64,000 bases of DNA from Klebsiella planticola ATCC 33531 (GCF_000735435.1 NZ_JMPP01000013.1:1-64000), one strand, 5' to 3'. Numbered from the stretch's first letter, positions 21,400 to 34,170 are shown. Notes: generated by a model from the sequence alone, not told the origin. Program-made: numbers and translations.

Positions 21400-21476
21400 C
21401 ACGAAAAGGGTATTACTCAAGTCCGATCAACGCCTCTAACCTTCTTCCCAACCCACCATCATTATGAGGAAAGATC

Positions 21477-21848
21477 ATGACATCAGAGCGTTATACCACC
21501 GGCCTGGACATGTTGCAGCGCGTTGACGGTAAAGGCGGCGATGCCGTCGTCAAAAGCCTACAGGCCATCGCCCCGGACTTTGCCCGCTACCTGATTGAAT
21601 TCCCGTTTGGCGATATTTACGCCCGCCCGGGGCTCGATTTACGCAGCCGTGAAATCGCCACCATTGCCGCCTTAACCGCGCTGGGCAATGCCGCACCGCA
21701 GCTAAAAGTACATATTGCCGCCGGGTTGCACGTCGGTTTGTCGCAGGAGGAGATTATCGAAGTCATCATGCAGATGGCGGTGTATGCCGGATTCCCGGCG
21801 GCCTTAAATGGCCTGTTCACCGCCAAAGAGGTCTTTGCGGCGCATTGA
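21477..21848 (+). CDS. carboxymuconolactone decarboxylase (CMD) family protein
   Basis: A 123-residue single-domain CMD protein. The CMD core spans about 35-115 with RSREIATIAALTALGN and LKVHIAAGLHVGLSQEEI. The CxxC pair of AhpD-type peroxidases is absent, so it is nearer the PcaC/gamma-carboxymuconolactone decarboxylase type. No other protocatechuate pathway gene is near, so the substrate is unknown. The ribosome-binding site AGGAAAG is good. The divergent LysR gene is its likely regulator. Confidence 0.82.
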   Translation: MTSERYTTGLDMLQRVDGKGGDAVVKSLQAIAPDFARYLIEFPFGDIYARPGLDLRSREIATIAALTALGNAAPQLKVHIAAGLHVGLSQEEIIEVIMQMAVYAGFPAALNGLFTAKEVFAAH

Positions 21849-21892
21849 TACTCCGAGACCAGACGCCGGTCTGGTCTCGGGCAGAGGCAGGA

Positions 21893-24325
21893 TTAGAGCA
21901 GCTGCGCCAGGCGGTTAATATCCGACTGAATGGCACCAGCGGTCACGTCGCGGCCGGCACCCGGGCCGCGAATGACCAGCGGGTTATCGCGGTACCAGCG
22001 GCTCTCGATGGCAAAGACGTTATCGCACGGCAGCAGCGCCGCCAGCGGATGCTCCTCGCGGACGGCTTCAACGCCAACCCGCGCTTTTCCGTTGGCATCG
22101 AAACGCGCCACGTAGCGCAGAACCAGCCCCAGTTCACGAGCGGCCTCCAGACGTTGCAGCATCTGTTCGTTCAGCTCTTCGCCATTCTCAAAGAAGTGAT
22201 CCACGGAGCCCTCTTCACAGTGCGCAGGCACCAGCGATTCCACCCGCACCTGATCGGGCTCGATGTCATAACCGGCTTCGCGCGCAAGGATAACCAGCTT
22301 ACGCATCACGTCTTTCCCCGCCAGGTCAACGCGCGGGTCCGGCTCCGTCAGCCCCTGCTGCCAGGCCTGATCGACCAGATCGGTAAACGGCACGGTGCCG
22401 TCAAACTGCAGGAACAGCCAGGAGAGCGTGCCGGAGAAAATACCGCTCAGCGCCAGAATGGTATCGCCGCTGTCAATCAGGTCGCGCACGGTATGGTTCA
22501 CCGGCAGACCCGCGCCGACGGTAGCGTTGTACAGCCAGTGACGGCCCGTTTTCTCGAACGCATCGTGAATCTGACGATATTTGTCGCTGCTGCTGGCACC
22601 GGCCAGCTTATTCGCACTGATGACGTGGAAACCATGGCTGGCAAAATCGAGGTACTGATCGGCCAGCTGCTCGCTGGCGGTCACGTCCAGCACCACTAAA
22701 TCATCATACGGATGAGCGCGCATCCACAGGAACAGCGACTCTTCGTCCTGCTCAACGGCTTCATCGTTGAAAAAGGCCAACGCGCGGCTGGCATCCAGAC
22801 CGTCGTAGTTAAGCAGGCTGCGGCGGCTGTCCACCACGCCAGCGAGGACAAACTCAAAGCCGGTGCGGGCTGAGAGCGTGCTCTGTTCACGGGCAAACAG
22901 CTCCAGCCAGCGCGAGCCGATATTGCCTTTACCAAACAGGACCAGGCCAATACGTTTTTCTGCCCGGAAAAGAGACTGATGCAGGCCCTGAATCAGGCTT
23001 TCCGTCGGGCCTGCGCGCAGCACCGCCACCAGGCTAATCCCCTCTTCAGACTGCCAGGTAAACTCGACAGGCTGCCCTTTCAGCTGCTGCCAGAAACGGT
23101 GGCAGTGCAGCGGGTTACGGCTGACACCAGCCCCGACCATTGCCACCAGCGCCAGTTTCTGACGCAGACGCAGCTCGCCCGGCAGACCGGCTTCATCGAG
23201 CAGGCGCAGCGCGCTGTCGGCCACTTCCGAGGTATAGCAGAACTGCAGCAGCTTACGGTCGGCATGTACGCCAACCGCCAGCGGGCGCAGTTGGGCGCGT
23301 TTAAAGATAAGATCCAGCTCCTTGTGCGCCAGCTTGAAATCCTGACCGGCGGGCACCTGGAACTCAATCAGGCAGACATCATCATGGCTGGTGACAATAC
23401 GCGCACCGGTGCCAGACGCCAGCACGCGCTCAATGCGCGTGGAGCCTTGCTCAGGCGTGTAGCTACAGCGCAGCTGCAGATCGATATCGCTACCGGAGAC
23501 CGGTTGAAGGGTGCGTGCGTGCAGGACCGGAGCCGCCAGACGCGCCAGCTCGCTGGCTTCATCCAGGCGCAGCAGCGGCAGCAGGCACGCATCCTTCACT
23601 TTACGCGGATCCGCGCTGTAAACCCCGGCCACGTCGCTCCAGATAGTGACGCGCGAAGCTCCGGCCAGGGCGCCAATTTGGGTAGCGGAATAGTCAGAAC
23701 CATTACGCCCCAGCAGCACGGTTTCCCCGGCGCTGTTGCGCGAGATGAAGCCGGTCACCACCAGACGTTTGTTGGGATGTTGCGCCATCAGCTGTTGCAG
23801 CAGCGGATAAGACAGACCTTCATCCACCTGCGGCTGCGCAGCACGTTCGGCGCGCAGGAAGCTACGTGCGTCAAGCCATGCCGCTTCCAGTCCCAGCTGG
23901 TTGAGCACCGCTGCCATCAGACGCGCAGACCACACTTCGCCGTGGCCGACCACTTCGGCATATACCGCATCGGTCACGCCGCTATCCAGCAAGCCGGCGA
24001 GACGCTCGAGGTCGTGAATAAACGATGCGATCAGCGTATCCGCCGCTTCTGCCGACAGCAGGCTGGCGATCAGCTCCATATGGTAACGGCGCAGCGACTG
24101 CTGTACCTGATGCGCAGAAAGGCGATCGGTCTGGCTGAGCTTCAGCCAGCTAATCAGCTGATTGGTGGTGCTGCCCGCGGCGGAGACAACCATCATGTCC
24201 CCGGCCTGCGAGTATTCCGTCATGATCCCCGCGACGCGCAGGTAACATTTCGCATCCGCTAAACTACTCCCACCAAATTTGTGCAGCTGACGACCCTTCG
24301 CCCCTGCCTGCGCATTCACACTCAT
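21893..24325 (-). CDS. metL: bifunctional aspartokinase II/homoserine dehydrogenase II MetL
   Basis: MetL catalyses the first and third steps from aspartate to homoserine, feeding methionine synthesis. The protein has 810 residues as in E. coli. The aspartokinase domain begins at KFGGSSLAD (about 16-24), ACT-like regulatory regions follow in the middle, and the homoserine dehydrogenase domain starts near 460 with VLFGKGNIGSRWLEL. MetL is known not to be feedback-inhibited by threonine or methionine. It starts two bases after metB and shares the MetJ-controlled promoter. Confidence 0.97.
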   Translation of the reverse strand: MSVNAQAGAKGRQLHKFGGSSLADAKCYLRVAGIMTEYSQAGDMMVVSAAGSTTNQLISWLKLSQTDRLSAHQVQQSLRRYHMELIASLLSAEAADTLIASFIHDLERLAGLLDSGVTDAVYAEVVGHGEVWSARLMAAVLNQLGLEAAWLDARSFLRAERAAQPQVDEGLSYPLLQQLMAQHPNKRLVVTGFISRNSAGETVLLGRNGSDYSATQIGALAGASRVTIWSDVAGVYSADPRKVKDACLLPLLRLDEASELARLAAPVLHARTLQPVSGSDIDLQLRCSYTPEQGSTRIERVLASGTGARIVTSHDDVCLIEFQVPAGQDFKLAHKELDLIFKRAQLRPLAVGVHADRKLLQFCYTSEVADSALRLLDEAGLPGELRLRQKLALVAMVGAGVSRNPLHCHRFWQQLKGQPVEFTWQSEEGISLVAVLRAGPTESLIQGLHQSLFRAEKRIGLVLFGKGNIGSRWLELFAREQSTLSARTGFEFVLAGVVDSRRSLLNYDGLDASRALAFFNDEAVEQDEESLFLWMRAHPYDDLVVLDVTASEQLADQYLDFASHGFHVISANKLAGASSSDKYRQIHDAFEKTGRHWLYNATVGAGLPVNHTVRDLIDSGDTILALSGIFSGTLSWLFLQFDGTVPFTDLVDQAWQQGLTEPDPRVDLAGKDVMRKLVILAREAGYDIEPDQVRVESLVPAHCEEGSVDHFFENGEELNEQMLQRLEAARELGLVLRYVARFDANGKARVGVEAVREEHPLAALLPCDNVFAIESRWYRDNPLVIRGPGAGRDVTAGAIQSDINRLAQLL

Positions 24326-24327
24326 GT

Positions 24328-25488
24328 TTATTCCTCGTTTGCTGCCCGGAAGCCATTTTCCAGGTCGGCAATTAAATCTTCACCATCTTCAATACCGGTC
24401 GAAATACGCAGAAGCGTTTCTGAAATCCCCGCCGCCGCGCGCGCCTCAGGTGCCATACCTGCATGGGTCATCGTCGCAGCGTGCGAAATCAGACTTTCTA
24501 CGCCCCCCAGCGATTCGGCCAGCGTAAACAGCGATAATCCGCTCAGAAAACGACGCAGCGTCTGCTCATCGCCCTTCAGCTCAAAGCTTAACATCGCGCC
24601 AAAACCTTTTTGCTGACGGGCAGCAATCTCATGCCCCTGATTTTGCGGCAGAGACGGATGATACAGTTTTTTCACCAGCGGCTGGGTTTTCAGATAGTCG
24701 ACAATCGCCAGCGCATTGCGCTGTGCGACTTCCATACGCGGAGAGAGCGTACGTAAACCTCGCAGCAGCAGGTAGCTGTCAAATGCGCCGCCGGTCACGC
24801 CGATATTATTCGCCCACCATGCCAGTTCGGTGACAACCGCCGGATCTTTCGCAATCACCACCCCGGCCACCACGTCAGAATGCCCGTTCAGGTATTTGGT
24901 GCACGAATGCAGCACCAGATCGGCTCCCAGCGCCAGCGGATTTTGCAACGCCGGACTCAGGAAAGTGTTATCCACCACGCTCACCGCCCCCGCTTCACGA
25001 GCCAGCGTGCAGATTTTCGCAATATCCACCACCCGCAGCAATGGATTACTTGGGCTTTCGACCAATACCAGCTTCGGTTTTTCAGACAATGCCGCACTCA
25101 GCGCCTGTTCATCGTTCTGATCGACAAACAGAACCCGATAGCAGCCGCGCTTCGCCAGGCTATCAAACAGACGATAGCTGCCGCCGTAGCAGTCGTGAGG
25201 CGCCACCAACAGATCGCCGGGCTTCAGGAATACGGTTGTCACCAGCAGAATCGCCGACATGCCGGTATTGGTCAGAACGGCGCCCGCTCCCCCTTCCAGC
25301 TCCGCCAGCGCGCGCTGTACCACATCGCGGGTAGGATTACCGCGGCGGGAGTAGTCATGGGCACGAGGTTCATTAAAGCCGGTGAAGTTGTAGGTACTGG
25401 AAAGGTGAATCGGCGGGACAACGCAACCGTATTGTTCGTCGTCATTTAAACCGCTACGCACTGCGATGGTGGCCTGTTTACGCGTCAT
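24328..25488 (-). CDS. metB: cystathionine gamma-synthase MetB
   Basis: MetB is a PLP enzyme that joins O-succinylhomoserine and cysteine into cystathionine. The protein has 386 residues. The PLP lysine K198 is in LHSCTKYLNGHSDV, and the Cys/Met-metabolism signature surrounds it. The gene is first in metBL and divergent from metJ, with a run of met boxes between them, so MetJ with S-adenosylmethionine should repress it. Confidence 0.97.
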   Translation of the reverse strand: MTRKQATIAVRSGLNDDEQYGCVVPPIHLSSTYNFTGFNEPRAHDYSRRGNPTRDVVQRALAELEGGAGAVLTNTGMSAILLVTTVFLKPGDLLVAPHDCYGGSYRLFDSLAKRGCYRVLFVDQNDEQALSAALSEKPKLVLVESPSNPLLRVVDIAKICTLAREAGAVSVVDNTFLSPALQNPLALGADLVLHSCTKYLNGHSDVVAGVVIAKDPAVVTELAWWANNIGVTGGAFDSYLLLRGLRTLSPRMEVAQRNALAIVDYLKTQPLVKKLYHPSLPQNQGHEIAARQQKGFGAMLSFELKGDEQTLRRFLSGLSLFTLAESLGGVESLISHAATMTHAGMAPEARAAAGISETLLRISTGIEDGEDLIADLENGFRAANEE

Positions 25489-25550
25489 GTTGGGCAGTTC
25501 CTGGGCTGAATCGGTGAAAAGTCAGGCACCAGAGTAATCATTGTCACAAT

Positions 25551-25598
25551 AGACGTCAATACATCTGGACATCTAAACTTCTTTGCGTATAGATTGAG
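25551..25598. promoter_or_regulatory. MetJ operator between metB and metJ
   Basis: Up to six contiguous octamers resemble the AGACGTCT met box, the best being AGACGTCA (25551-25558) and GGACATCT (25567-25574). The location matches the metJ-metB control region of E. coli. Confidence 0.88.
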
Positions 25599-25755
25599 CA
25601 AATAGAGAATAGCCGTTAAAATTATATGCATTAGCGCATCTCTGCAGGGGCTTATCGGGTGTCAGAACGCCCCCTCTACGGTAAACTACGCGCAATTATG
25701 GCCCGGACCCTGGGTTCTGGCCCTTAACTAATGACTAGAGGATTAAAGGTATCTC

Positions 25756-26073
25756 ATGGCTGAATGGAGCGGCGAATATATCAGCCCATACGCTGAGCAC
25801 GGTAAGAAGAGTGAGCAAGTAAAAAAAATTACGGTATCCATTCCTCTGAAGGTGTTGAAGATCCTCACCGATGAACGCACGCGTCGTCAGGTCAACAACC
25901 TGCGCCACGCCACCAATAGCGAACTGCTGTGTGAAGCGTTCCTGCATGCATTTACCGGTCAACCGTTACCCAACGATGAAGACCTGCGTAAAGAGCGCAG
26001 CGATGAGATCCCGGAAGCGGCGAAACAGATTATGCGCGAGATGGGTATCGACCCGGATACGTGGGAATACTAA
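25756..26073 (+). CDS. metJ: methionine repressor MetJ
   Basis: MetJ is a ribbon-helix-helix repressor that uses S-adenosylmethionine as corepressor and binds tandem met boxes. The protein has 105 residues and is essentially the E. coli sequence; the DNA-contacting strand is in [18 protein letters not shown] (about 23-40). It is divergent from metBL, and a strong bidirectional terminator follows. Its likely targets in this window are metF, metBL, metJ itself and possibly btuB/trmA. Confidence 0.98.
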   Translation: MAEWSGEYISPYAEHGKKSEQVKKITVSIPLKVLKILTDERTRRQVNNLRHATNSELLCEAFLHAFTGQPLPNDEDLRKERSDEIPEAAKQIMREMGIDPDTWEY

Positions 26074-26080
26074 GTCAATA

Positions 26081-26112
26081 AAAAAGGGCGGAAGTGACCT
26101 TCCGCCCTTTTT
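26081..26112. terminator. metJ terminator
   Basis: AAAAAGGGCGGAA and TTCCGCCCTTTTT form a long stem, so it can work in both directions. Confidence 0.9.
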
Positions 26113-26163
26113 ACGTCTCTTCCCGCCCACCCTGAATTTGCATTCAGGGCATAACGACAGAAA

Positions 26164-26192
26164 CAAAAAAAGCCGCCCGTGGGCGGCTTTTT
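26164..26192. terminator. rpmE terminator
   Basis: AAAAAAGCCGCCC and GGGCGGCTTTTT form a compact bidirectional hairpin 12 bases after the rpmE stop. Confidence 0.9.
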
Positions 26193-26203
26193 CTTCCGGC
26201 AAC

Positions 26204-28856
<2,653 letters not shown>

Positions 28857-29007
28857 GCCTTCTCTTGCGAGACGGATCGAAAAAATTCAACGGCCATCAC
28901 GTTTTTCATGAAAATTCTGTAACTCTCTACATCGACTATCTGCTAAAAATGTTGCTGATGTCAGATCGCAAGGGATGTGTCTGCGCCAGTCAGCGAGGAG
29001 AAAACAG

Positions 29008-30036
29008 GTGAAGCCCAAAAAACAGGTGGTTGCCGCCACAATGAAAGACGTCGCCCTGAAGGCAAACGTTTCAACGGCAACCGTGTCCCGAGCGTTAATG
29101 AATCCGGATAAGGTTTCTCAGACTACCCGTAACCGGGTGGAGCAGGCGGCGCTTGAAGTCGGCTATTTGCCGCAGTCGCTCGGACGCAATATGAAACGTA
29201 ACGAATCGCGTACGATTCTGGTCATCGTACCGGATATTTGCGATCCCTTTTTCAGCGAGATTATCCGCGGCATTGAGATTACCGCGGCGGAACAGGGATA
29301 TCTGGTGCTGATCGGCGACTGCGCCCACCAGAACCGGCAGGAAAAGACCTTTATCGACCTGATCATTACCAAGCAGATCGACGGTATGTTGTTGCTAGGC
29401 TCCCGCCTGCCGTTTGACGCAGGCGTGGAAGAGCAGCGCAATCTACCGCCAATGGTGATGGCGAATGAATTTGCGCCGGAGCTGGAGCTGCCCACGGTGC
29501 ACATCGATAACCTCACCGCCGCATTTAATGCCGTGAATTATCTGCACGAACTGGGTCACCAGCGTATTGGCTGTATCGCCGGCCCGGAAGAGATGCCGCT
29601 CTGCCACTATCGTCTCCAGGGCTATGTGCAGGCGTTGCGTCGTAGCGGGATCACCATCGATCCGCACTATATCGCTCGCGGCAACTTTACCTATGAAGCA
29701 GGGGCCAGCGCGCTGGAACAGCTTCTGGCGCTGCCGGTGCCACCAACCGCGGTCTTCTGCCATAGCGATATTATGGCGCTGGGGGCGCTGTCGCTGGCAA
29801 AACGTCGGGGCCTGAAGGTACCTGACGACCTGTCGATTGTCGGTTTCGATAATATCTCTTTATCCGAATTTTGCGATCCGCCATTGACGACCGTTGCGCA
29901 ACCGCGCTTTGATATTGGCCGCGAAGCAATGCTCCTGTTACTGGATCAGCTACATGGTCACAATGTGAACAGCGGTTCACGATTGCTGGACTGCGAACTG
30001 ATCGTTCGCGGCAGTACACGCAAAATCAGAGCATAA
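29008..30036 (+). CDS. cytR: LacI-family nucleoside regulator CytR
   Basis: CytR represses nucleoside uptake and catabolism genes together with CRP and is induced by cytidine. The protein has 342 residues (E. coli 341). The helix-turn-helix is TMKDVALKANVSTATVSRAL (about 11-30), followed by the periplasmic-binding-like effector domain. The start chosen is the GTG at 29008, nine bases after GAGGAG, because it restores the E. coli N-terminus; an upstream start at 28975 would add 11 unconserved residues. Confidence 0.95.
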   Translation: MKPKKQVVAATMKDVALKANVSTATVSRALMNPDKVSQTTRNRVEQAALEVGYLPQSLGRNMKRNESRTILVIVPDICDPFFSEIIRGIEITAAEQGYLVLIGDCAHQNRQEKTFIDLIITKQIDGMLLLGSRLPFDAGVEEQRNLPPMVMANEFAPELELPTVHIDNLTAAFNAVNYLHELGHQRIGCIAGPEEMPLCHYRLQGYVQALRRSGITIDPHYIARGNFTYEAGASALEQLLALPVPPTAVFCHSDIMALGALSLAKRRGLKVPDDLSIVGFDNISLSEFCDPPLTTVAQPRFDIGREAMLLLLDQLHGHNVNSGSRLLDCELIVRGSTRKIRA

Positions 30037-30127
30037 CCATCAGGTTTTCGGGCCTGCTCTTCTGGTCAAAGGCCCGCCGCTTAAGTAACATGGCGGACTG
30101 ACGAACGAATAAAACAGCGAAACGATA

Positions 30128-31117
30128 GTGGCACAACGAGATTATGTACGCCGCAGCCAACCGGCTCCTTCGCGGCGCAAAAAGGGTAATACCCGAAGCT
30201 CAAGGAATAAACAGAGCAGCCTTCCGGCGGTTTCACCCACTATGGTTGCGATCGCGGCGGCAGTGCTGGTGGCCTTTATCGGTGGGCTGTACTTCATCAC
30301 GCACCATAAAAAAGAAGAAGCGGAAGCGCTGCAAAACCGTCAGGTGGCAGGTAATGGCCTCCCGCCGAAACCGGAAGAGCGCTGGCGCTATATTAAAGAG
30401 CTGGAAAGTCGCCAGCCAGGCGTCCGTGCGCCTACTGAACCGACGGCCGGCGGGGAAGTGATGAAACCCGAGCAGTTGACCAACGAACAGCGCCAGCTGC
30501 TGGCACAAATGCAGGCGGATATGCGCCAGCAGCCGACCCAACTGACCGAGGTGCCGTGGAACGAACAAACCCCGGCTCAGCGCCAGCAAACGCTGCAGCG
30601 TCAGCGTCTGGCGCAGCAACAGGTACAACAACAGCAGCAGCAGGCTCAACAACAATGGGCGCAAACCCAGCAGCAGGCGCCGGTGCAGCAACAGCCGCGC
30701 GTGCAGCAGCGCGTGGCAGAGCAGCAGCCAAAGCCGGTACAGCAACCGAAACAAACCGCCTCGACGCAGCAGCCGTATCAGGATCTGCTGCAGACGCCTG
30801 CGCATACTACCGCACAGCCTAAAACCCAGGCGGCTGCGCCGGTCGCTCGCGTTGAAGAGGCGCCGAAAGCAGCGGCGGAGAAGAAAGACGATCGTAGCTG
30901 GATGATTCAGTGCGGCTCCTTTAAAGGCGCAGAACAGGCGGAAACCGTTCGGGCGCAGCTGGCGTTTGAAGGGTTCTCCTCACACATTACCACCAACAAT
31001 GGCTGGAATCGCGTGGTCATTGGGCCGCTGAAAGGCAAGGAGAGCGCCAACGATATGATCACTCGCCTGAAGATGGCCGGACACGCAAACTGCATTCGTC
31101 TCGCCGCCAGGGGTTGA
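30128..31117 (+). CDS. ftsN: cell division protein FtsN
   Basis: FtsN is a late divisome protein that triggers septal peptidoglycan synthesis through FtsA and FtsQLB/FtsWI. The protein has 329 residues (E. coli 319) and a GTG start. It has a short cytoplasmic basic segment, one transmembrane helix at about 36-57, a periplasmic linker extremely rich in glutamine (about 110-225) and a C-terminal SPOR domain (about 250-329, beginning near RSWMIQCGSF) that binds denuded glycan strands. The Q-rich linker explains the ten-residue length difference and the local low complexity of the DNA. Confidence 0.96.
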   Translation: MAQRDYVRRSQPAPSRRKKGNTRSSRNKQSSLPAVSPTMVAIAAAVLVAFIGGLYFITHHKKEEAEALQNRQVAGNGLPPKPEERWRYIKELESRQPGVRAPTEPTAGGEVMKPEQLTNEQRQLLAQMQADMRQQPTQLTEVPWNEQTPAQRQQTLQRQRLAQQQVQQQQQQAQQQWAQTQQQAPVQQQPRVQQRVAEQQPKPVQQPKQTASTQQPYQDLLQTPAHTTAQPKTQAAAPVARVEEAPKAAAEKKDDRSWMIQCGSFKGAEQAETVRAQLAFEGFSSHITTNNGWNRVVIGPLKGKESANDMITRLKMAGHANCIRLAARG

Positions 31118-31208
31118 AACCCCAAAAATCCCCCCCATCTATAATTGCATTCTGCCCCGCGTGAAGCGCGGGGCCCCTATTCCGCTTTTGTAACCAAGGG
31201 GTCTGCTC

Positions 31209-31739
31209 GTGACAACAATAGTTAGTGTTCGCCGTAACGGCCATGTGGTTATTGCCGGTGATGGCCAGGCCACGCTTGGCAATACCGTCATGAAAGGTAA
31301 CGTGAAAAAAGTGCGTCGTCTCTACAACGACAAAGTGATCGCGGGCTTCGCCGGCGGCACCGCCGACGCCTTCACGCTGTTTGAACTGTTTGAACGTAAA
31401 CTGGAAATGCATCAGGGCCACCTGGTCAAAGCCGCCGTGGAACTGGCGAAAGACTGGCGTACCGATCGTATGCTGCGCAAACTGGAAGCTCTGCTGGCCG
31501 TGGCGGATGAAAACGCTTCGCTCATCATCACCGGTAACGGTGACGTGGTGCAGCCAGAAAACGACCTGATTGCTATCGGCTCCGGTGGTCCCTACGCTCA
31601 GGCCGCTGCCCGCGCTCTGCTGGAAAATACCGATATGAGCGCACGCGATATCGCAGAGAAGGCGTTGAATATTGCAGGTGATATCTGCATTTATACCAAC
31701 CATTTCCACACCATCGAAGAATTAGCCTCTAAAGCGTAA
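31209..31739 (+). CDS. hslV: ATP-dependent protease peptidase subunit HslV
   Basis: HslV forms the double-hexamer proteolytic core of the HslVU heat-shock protease. The protein has 176 residues; after removal of the initiator (GTG codon) the catalytic threonine T2 of MTTIVSVR becomes the N-terminus. [10 protein letters not shown] and the N-terminal nucleophile hydrolase fold motifs are intact. It is followed nine bases later by hslU. Confidence 0.98.
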   Translation: MTTIVSVRRNGHVVIAGDGQATLGNTVMKGNVKKVRRLYNDKVIAGFAGGTADAFTLFELFERKLEMHQGHLVKAAVELAKDWRTDRMLRKLEALLAVADENASLIITGNGDVVQPENDLIAIGSGGPYAQAAARALLENTDMSARDIAEKALNIAGDICIYTNHFHTIEELASKA

Positions 31740-31748
31740 GGATCTCCC

Positions 31749-33083
31749 ATGTCTGAAATGACCCCACGCGAAATTGTCAGCGAACTGGACAAACATATTA
31801 TCGGTCAGGACGCGGCGAAGCGTTCTGTCGCTATCGCGCTGCGTAACCGCTGGCGCCGTATGCAGCTGAACGAAGAGCTGCGTCACGAAGTCACGCCGAA
31901 AAACATTCTGATGATCGGTCCGACCGGTGTGGGTAAAACGGAAATTGCCCGTCGTCTGGCGAAACTGGCCAACGCGCCGTTCATCAAAGTTGAAGCCACA
32001 AAATTCACCGAAGTGGGCTATGTCGGGAAAGAAGTGGATTCGATTATCCGCGACCTGACCGATGCGGCGATCAAAATGGTCCGCATGCAGTCCATCGATA
32101 AAAACCGCTATCGCGCGGAAGAACTGGCGGAAGAGCGCATTCTTGATGTGCTGATCCCGCCGGCAAAAAACAACTGGGGCCAGGCTGAACAGCCTCAGGA
32201 ACCGTCTGCTGCACGTCAGGCATTCCGCAAAAAACTGCGTGAAGGCCAGCTCGACGATAAAGAAATCGAGATCGATCTCGCCGCCGCACCGATGGGCGTG
32301 GAAATCATGTCCCCTCCGGGCATGGAAGAGATGACCAGCCAGCTGCAGTCGATGTTCCAGAACCTCGGCGGCCAGAAGCAAAAGCCGCGCAAGCTGAAAA
32401 TCAAAGACGCAATGAAGCTGCTGATCGAAGAAGAAGCGGCGAAGCTGGTCAACCCGGAAGAGCTTAAGCAGGACGCCATCGATGCCGTTGAACAGCACGG
32501 TATCGTGTTTATCGACGAAATCGACAAAATCTGTAAGCGCGGCGGCAACAGCTCCGGCCCGGATGTCTCTCGCGAAGGCGTACAGCGCGACCTGCTGCCG
32601 CTGGTCGAAGGCTGCACCGTGTCGACTAAGCACGGGATGGTGAAAACCGACCACATTCTGTTTATCGCCTCTGGCGCATTCCAGGTGGCCAGTCCGTCTG
32701 ACCTGATCCCTGAACTGCAGGGCCGTCTGCCGATTCGCGTCGAGCTGAAAGCGCTGACGACGGAAGATTTCGAGCGCATCCTGACCGAGCCGAACGCCTC
32801 CATCACCGTCCAGTACAAAGCCCTGATGGCGACCGAAGGCGTCAACATCGAGTTTACGGAAGACGGCATCAAGCGTATTGCGCAGGCGGCATGGCAGGTT
32901 AACGAAACCACCGAAAACATCGGTGCACGTCGCCTGCACACCGTACTGGAGCGTCTGATTGAAGACATCTCCTTTGACGCCAGTGAAATGGGTGGTCAGA
33001 GCATTATTATTGATGCCGAGTATGTCGGTAAGCATCTGGATGTGCTGGTGGCGGATGAAGATCTGAGCCGTTTTATCCTATAA
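31749..33083 (+). CDS. hslU: HslUV protease ATPase subunit HslU
   Basis: HslU is the AAA+ unfoldase that feeds substrates to HslV. The protein has 444 residues (E. coli 443). Walker [14 protein letters not shown] is at about 57-69, the I-domain lies roughly at 110-240, Walker [11 protein letters not shown] is near 250-259, and the C-terminal LSRFIL tail docks into HslV. It follows hslV closely in one operon and ends at a strong terminator. Confidence 0.98.
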   Translation: MSEMTPREIVSELDKHIIGQDAAKRSVAIALRNRWRRMQLNEELRHEVTPKNILMIGPTGVGKTEIARRLAKLANAPFIKVEATKFTEVGYVGKEVDSIIRDLTDAAIKMVRMQSIDKNRYRAEELAEERILDVLIPPAKNNWGQAEQPQEPSAARQAFRKKLREGQLDDKEIEIDLAAAPMGVEIMSPPGMEEMTSQLQSMFQNLGGQKQKPRKLKIKDAMKLLIEEEAAKLVNPEELKQDAIDAVEQHGIVFIDEIDKICKRGGNSSGPDVSREGVQRDLLPLVEGCTVSTKHGMVKTDHILFIASGAFQVASPSDLIPELQGRLPIRVELKALTTEDFERILTEPNASITVQYKALMATEGVNIEFTEDGIKRIAQAAWQVNETTENIGARRLHTVLERLIEDISFDASEMGGQSIIIDAEYVGKHLDVLVADEDLSRFIL

Positions 33084-33112
33084 TCCGGTTCAATGTATTT
33101 TCATCACAATCG

Positions 33113-33140
33113 ATGGGGCTATATATAGCCCCATTTTTTT
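33113..33140 (+). terminator. hslVU terminator
   Basis: ATGGGGCTA pairs with TAGCCCCAT across a short TA loop, followed by TTTTTT. It lies 30 bases after hslU and immediately before the menA ribosome-binding site, so menA expression may depend on readthrough or an overlapping promoter. Confidence 0.85.
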
Positions 33141-33151
33141 GGCCAGGAATT

Positions 33152-34078
33152 ATGACTGAACAACCGATAAACCGAACCCAGGCCTGGCTGGAAAGCCTGC
33201 GGCCAAAAACGCTACCGCTGGCCTTTTCCGCCATTGTTGTCGGTACGACGCTCGCGTGGCAGCAGGGGTACTTCGATCCCTGGGTCGCGCTGCTGGCGCT
33301 GATCACCGCCGGCCTGCTACAAATCTTATCCAACCTGGCCAACGATTATGGCGATGCCGTTAAGGGCAGCGATAAACCCGACCGTATCGGGCCGCTACGC
33401 GGCATGCAAAAAGGGGCCATTACCCAGGCGCAGATGAAACGCGCGCTGATCGTTACCGTGGTGCTGATTTGCCTCTCCGGGCTGGCACTGTTGTTCTGCG
33501 CCTGGCAGACGATGGCCGATTTTATTGGTTTCATGGTGCTGGGGAGTTTAGCGATTATCGCCGCGATCACCTACACCGTCGGCACCCGGCCCTATGGCTA
33601 TATCGGCCTTGGCGATATCTCGGTGCTGGTGTTCTTTGGCTGGCTTAGCGTCGCAGGGAGCTGGTATCTCCAGGCCCACACGATTGAAGCAACCATTTTC
33701 CTCCCCGCCACCGCCTGTGGTCTGTTAGCCGCCGCGGTGCTGAATATCAATAATCTGCGCGATATCGACAGCGACAGAGAGAACGGCAAAAACACGCTGG
33801 CAGTACGTCTGGGGCCGCTCAACGCCCGCCGCTATCACACTTGCCTGCTCATCGGCGCGCCGCTGTGCCTGGCGCTGTTTACTCTGATTTCTCTGCATAA
33901 CCCATGGGGTTGGCTGTTCCTGCTCGCCACGCCGCTGCTGGTGAAGCAGGCGCGATTTGTGATGCGCGAGCGCGAGCCGGTGGCGATGCGCCCGATGCTG
34001 GAACGCACGGTGAAAGCCGCGCTGTTGACCAACCTGCTGTTTGTCATTGGGATTATTTGCAGCAAGCTGGTGGGTTAA
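33152..34078 (+). CDS. menA: 1,4-dihydroxy-2-naphthoate octaprenyltransferase MenA
   Basis: MenA attaches the octaprenyl chain to DHNA, giving demethylmenaquinone for anaerobic respiration. The protein has 308 residues as in E. coli. It is a UbiA-superfamily membrane protein with about eight or nine helices; the two Asp-rich prenyl-diphosphate motifs are seen as NDYGDAVKGSD (about 68-78) and NNLRDIDSDRENGK (about 200-213). The start at 33152 follows CCAGGAA; the frame is open 39 bases upstream, inside the hslU terminator. Confidence 0.96.
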   Translation: MTEQPINRTQAWLESLRPKTLPLAFSAIVVGTTLAWQQGYFDPWVALLALITAGLLQILSNLANDYGDAVKGSDKPDRIGPLRGMQKGAITQAQMKRALIVTVVLICLSGLALLFCAWQTMADFIGFMVLGSLAIIAAITYTVGTRPYGYIGLGDISVLVFFGWLSVAGSWYLQAHTIEATIFLPATACGLLAAAVLNINNLRDIDSDRENGKNTLAVRLGPLNARRYHTCLLIGAPLCLALFTLISLHNPWGWLFLLATPLLVKQARFVMREREPVAMRPMLERTVKAALLTNLLFVIGIICSKLVG

Positions 34079-34170
34079 CTGACAAATATCAATTAACAAT
34101 TGATGATTTTGCCAACAATACGATTCGCGAGATATACTAAAATCTCTCGCAGCAACTGAACGTTAAGCCT

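Noticed and set aside
22979-24262. 427-residue open frame antisense to metL
   Set aside because: It mirrors the codon bias of metL, with Gln/Arg/His-rich content and no recognisable motif.
30560-30780. CAG-rich low-complexity stretch that could look like a repeat expansion or array
   Set aside because: It encodes the Gln-rich linker of FtsN in frame; repeats are imperfect and typical for this gene.
31722-33035. 437-residue open frame antisense to hslU
   Set aside because: It lies wholly across the highly conserved hslU gene, has a Phe/Leu/His-rich composition typical of reverse-frame shadows and matches no family.
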